A stretch of DNA of 7,519 bases from Planctomycetota bacterium (GTDB lineage Bacteria; Planctomycetota; UBA1135; GCA-002686595): contig WTJQ01000324.1 of assembly GCA_011524785.1 (NCBI GenBank), positions 1-7,519 of the forward strand, in the 5' to 3' direction. Below, in pieces: positions 6,140-7,519 of the stretch (within the stretch, counting starts at the first letter, position 1; each line of letters starts with the position of its first letter). The position numbers and the translations under genes are program-made. Below the pieces are notes generated by a model, which saw only the letters and a program-made list of their open reading frames with translations, made no database searches and had not been told where the DNA came from.

Positions 6140-6167
6140 GCGGCCGGGCCCCTGGGGGCCCGGCCGC
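6140..6167. repeat. Very strong 12-bp hairpin upstream of tatC
   Basis: GCGGCCGGGCCC (6140-6151) and GGGCCCGGCCGC (6156-6167) form a perfect 12-pair, all-GC stem with a four-base loop. On the minus strand it follows the 421-residue gene by 66 bases and ends 13 bases before the tatC ATG at 6126. No T-run follows in either direction, so intrinsic termination is uncertain; it could be a terminator working with Rho, an attenuator, or a structure limiting tatC translation. If the true tatC start is Met16 at 6081 the hairpin is further away. Confidence 0.65.
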
Positions 6168-6170
6168 GAG

Positions 6171-6200
6171 AGGATCCGTCGGTCGGGGGGGGCTACGCAA
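6171..6200 (-). promoter_or_regulatory. Weak candidate tatC promoter
   Basis: On the minus strand TTGCGT (6200-6195) and GATCCT (6176-6171) are separated by 18 bases, giving a poor to moderate sigma-70 match just upstream of the hairpin before tatC. The spacer includes eight consecutive C on this strand (eight G on the plus strand, 6185-6192). I keep it at low confidence because both hexamers are imperfect and tatC may instead be read from the upstream gene. Confidence 0.22.
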
Positions 6201-6233
6201 GCGCCCCCGGCCGGGGTGGGATCCGGAGGAGGG

Positions 6234-7499
6234 TCACTTCACGAAGAAGCGGCGGATGTCCTCGATGGAGACGATGGTCAGGCCGGCGGCCTCAGCGTCC
6301 TTGTAGATGGCCATCTCGGAGACGGCCATGGGCTCCTCGAGCACCTCGCCGGTGTCCGGGTCGTTGTAGAGGGGGTCGCCGACCACGAGGAAGGCGGTCG
6401 ACTTGTCCATGGCGTCCTGGACGTCGATGCCGATCTCGCCGAGGAGGACCTTCAGCTCGGACTCGTTCCAGGTGCCGGAGAAGCGACCGGCCATGACGGC
6501 GTTGCGGGTGCCGCCGGCCACGTAGATCGGGTTGGAGATGGTGTCGCCACCGACGATCGGGTCGAACTCGTCGGCGAGATCGACCACGCGGCACTCGGCG
6601 CGCTCGGGCTCGACCTTCGTGACCTCGAGGACGCCCTTGCGGTCCGTGGCACCGGGCTTGCCGCTGGTCACGTCGAAGCGCATGCCGAGGCTGACGCGGT
6701 CACCGGCGCCCAGGTCGATCCAGGCGATGCCGAGGGAGGCCGAGGTCGCGAGGACCGAGCCGTCGGGGCCCTGGATCTCCTTGGTGAGGCCCGTCTGCTC
6801 GGCGAGCGTGCGGGTCAGGGCCGCGGTGCGGGTGCGAGCGGCGTTGGCGTCCAGCTCGCGGGCGCGCTTCTCGTCGGCCAGCTCGGCCTGGGCGGCCTTC
6901 CAGCTGCTGTCCGCGGAGGAGAACTGGTTGCGCGCGGCGCTGAGCTGGCGCTCCAGCTCGTTGCGCTCGTCCTGGGCGTTGGTCTGCGCGTCGGCCAGCT
7001 GCTGCTCCAGCTCGCGGATCTTCTGGTCCTTGCTGGAGGTGACGCTGGAGGTGGCGGCATTGGCCGCGGAGACCTGGTTGCGCAGGTCCTCGATCTGCGC
7101 CTCGAGGGTCTTCACCTTGCCGAGCGAGTCCCGGTAGGCAGCGGAGGCCTTGGGCCACGCCTCCTCCCAGGTGCCCTCGGCATCGGTCATGCCGGGGAAG
7201 GAGCTCTTGAACTCGCTGAGGCCCTGCTTGGCCTGCTCGACGTCCGAGCGGGCCTGCATGTCCTCGCGGTTGTAGTAGCCGAGGACCTCGGTGATGTTCC
7301 GGCTGCGCGCGAGCTCGGTCATGCGCGCGGCGTCGGCCTCCTCCTTGGCGGTGACGGCAGCAGCCGCCTCGCCCTGGGCCTTCGTGCGGGCGTCCCCGGC
7401 CGTGTAGGCCAGGAAGGTGGACGCGAGGAACAGGACGAACACGAGGATCATCCAGATGGCGGGGACGCGCGCGGCGCCGCGGTTGGATCGCTGCATCAT
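6234..7499 (-). CDS. Membrane-anchored coiled-coil protein with C-terminal BRCT-like domain, function unknown
   Basis: The 421-residue product has a short basic N-terminus (Arg4, Arg7, Arg11), one membrane segment at about 12-33, and a long Ala/Glu/Gln/Arg-rich helical region at about 35-235 with strong coiled-coil character (for example LEAQIEDLRNQV and IRELEQQLADAQ). Residues about 246-320 look like a small beta domain (SLGIAWIDLGAGDRVSLGM, then GVLEVTKVEPERAECRVV) ending in DPIVGGDTISNPIY. Residues about 333-420 resemble a BRCT fold: VMAGRFSG, a helix with ELKVLLGEIGIDV, STAFLVVGD, then an AxxAGLTIVSIEDIRRFF tail. The positive-inside rule places everything after the membrane segment outside the cytoplasm. 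I do not know its role; similar architectures occur, as I recall, in uncharacterised planctomycete proteins. ATG at 7499 or the adjacent ATG at 7496 could start it; GGAAG (7504-7500) gives a better gap to the second. It is upstream of tatC on the same strand. Confidence 0.85.
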   Translation of the reverse strand: MMQRSNRGAARVPAIWMILVFVLFLASTFLAYTAGDARTKAQGEAAAAVTAKEEADAARMTELARSRNITEVLGYYNREDMQARSDVEQAKQGLSEFKSSFPGMTDAEGTWEEAWPKASAAYRDSLGKVKTLEAQIEDLRNQVSAANAATSSVTSSKDQKIRELEQQLADAQTNAQDERNELERQLSAARNQFSSADSSWKAAQAELADEKRARELDANAARTRTAALTRTLAEQTGLTKEIQGPDGSVLATSASLGIAWIDLGAGDRVSLGMRFDVTSGKPGATDRKGVLEVTKVEPERAECRVVDLADEFDPIVGGDTISNPIYVAGGTRNAVMAGRFSGTWNESELKVLLGEIGIDVQDAMDKSTAFLVVGDPLYNDPDTGEVLEEPMAVSEMAIYKDAEAAGLTIVSIEDIRRFFVK

Positions 7500-7519
7500 G
7501 CTTCCGGGCTCCCCGGGGA

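Noticed and set aside
5371..6306. Plus-strand frame of 311 codons opposite tatC
   Set aside because: It is antisense to a certain membrane protein; its His/Glu/Arg-rich product is what reversed hydrophobic codons give.

Overview
The window is very GC-rich (roughly 70% by eye) and reads as ordinary chromosomal DNA of a Gram-negative-type bacterium. Planctomycetota is my best guess. The pointers are TatC with an unusually long first extracytoplasmic loop, a membrane-anchored coiled-coil protein whose C-terminal part resembles uncharacterised planctomycete proteins as I remember them, weak Shine-Dalgarno sites, and a glycine-cleavage set next to a lipoate-ligase-family gene. This is inference from family resemblance; no phylogenetic marker is present. 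I see no mobile elements, CRISPR arrays or clear signs of recent transfer.

Layout. (1) 1-1019, minus strand: the 5' part of a gene for a secreted beta-propeller-like protein, running off the left edge. (2) 1020-1455: a divergent intergenic region ending in a candidate promoter, a single-aptamer glycine riboswitch and its expression platform. (3) 1456-3732, plus strand: gcvT, gcvH and a lipoate/octanoate transferase gene. (4) 3733-3792: two hairpins, the second a likely bidirectional terminator between convergent units. (5) 3793-7499, minus strand: in transcription order a 421-residue membrane/coiled-coil/BRCT-like protein, tatC, cinA and tRNA-Gln(UUG).

How the parts work together. The plus-strand unit is a glycine-responsive module. 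The riboswitch senses glycine; GcvT and GcvH are the aminomethyltransferase and lipoyl carrier of the glycine cleavage system; the third gene probably puts the octanoyl or lipoyl group on GcvH. The decarboxylase (gcvP) and the lipoamide dehydrogenase are not here and must be encoded elsewhere. The riboswitch carries an internally consistent switch: the 3' strand of P1 (1395-1401) is perfectly complementary to 1447-1453, three bases before the gcvT ATG, suggesting translation is turned on by glycine.

On the minus strand tatC and cinA overlap by four bases (cinA starts at TTG), so they are probably translationally coupled. tRNA-Gln follows cinA after 58 bases. Several genes here need starts that a longest-open-frame reading gets wrong (gcvT, gcvH, the ligase, cinA), and the left-edge gene is easy to miss because its stop lies outside the window. 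I found no convincing new multi-gene system. The most unusual items are the probably extracytoplasmic BRCT-like protein, the single-aptamer switch design and the LipM-like cysteine in the ligase.
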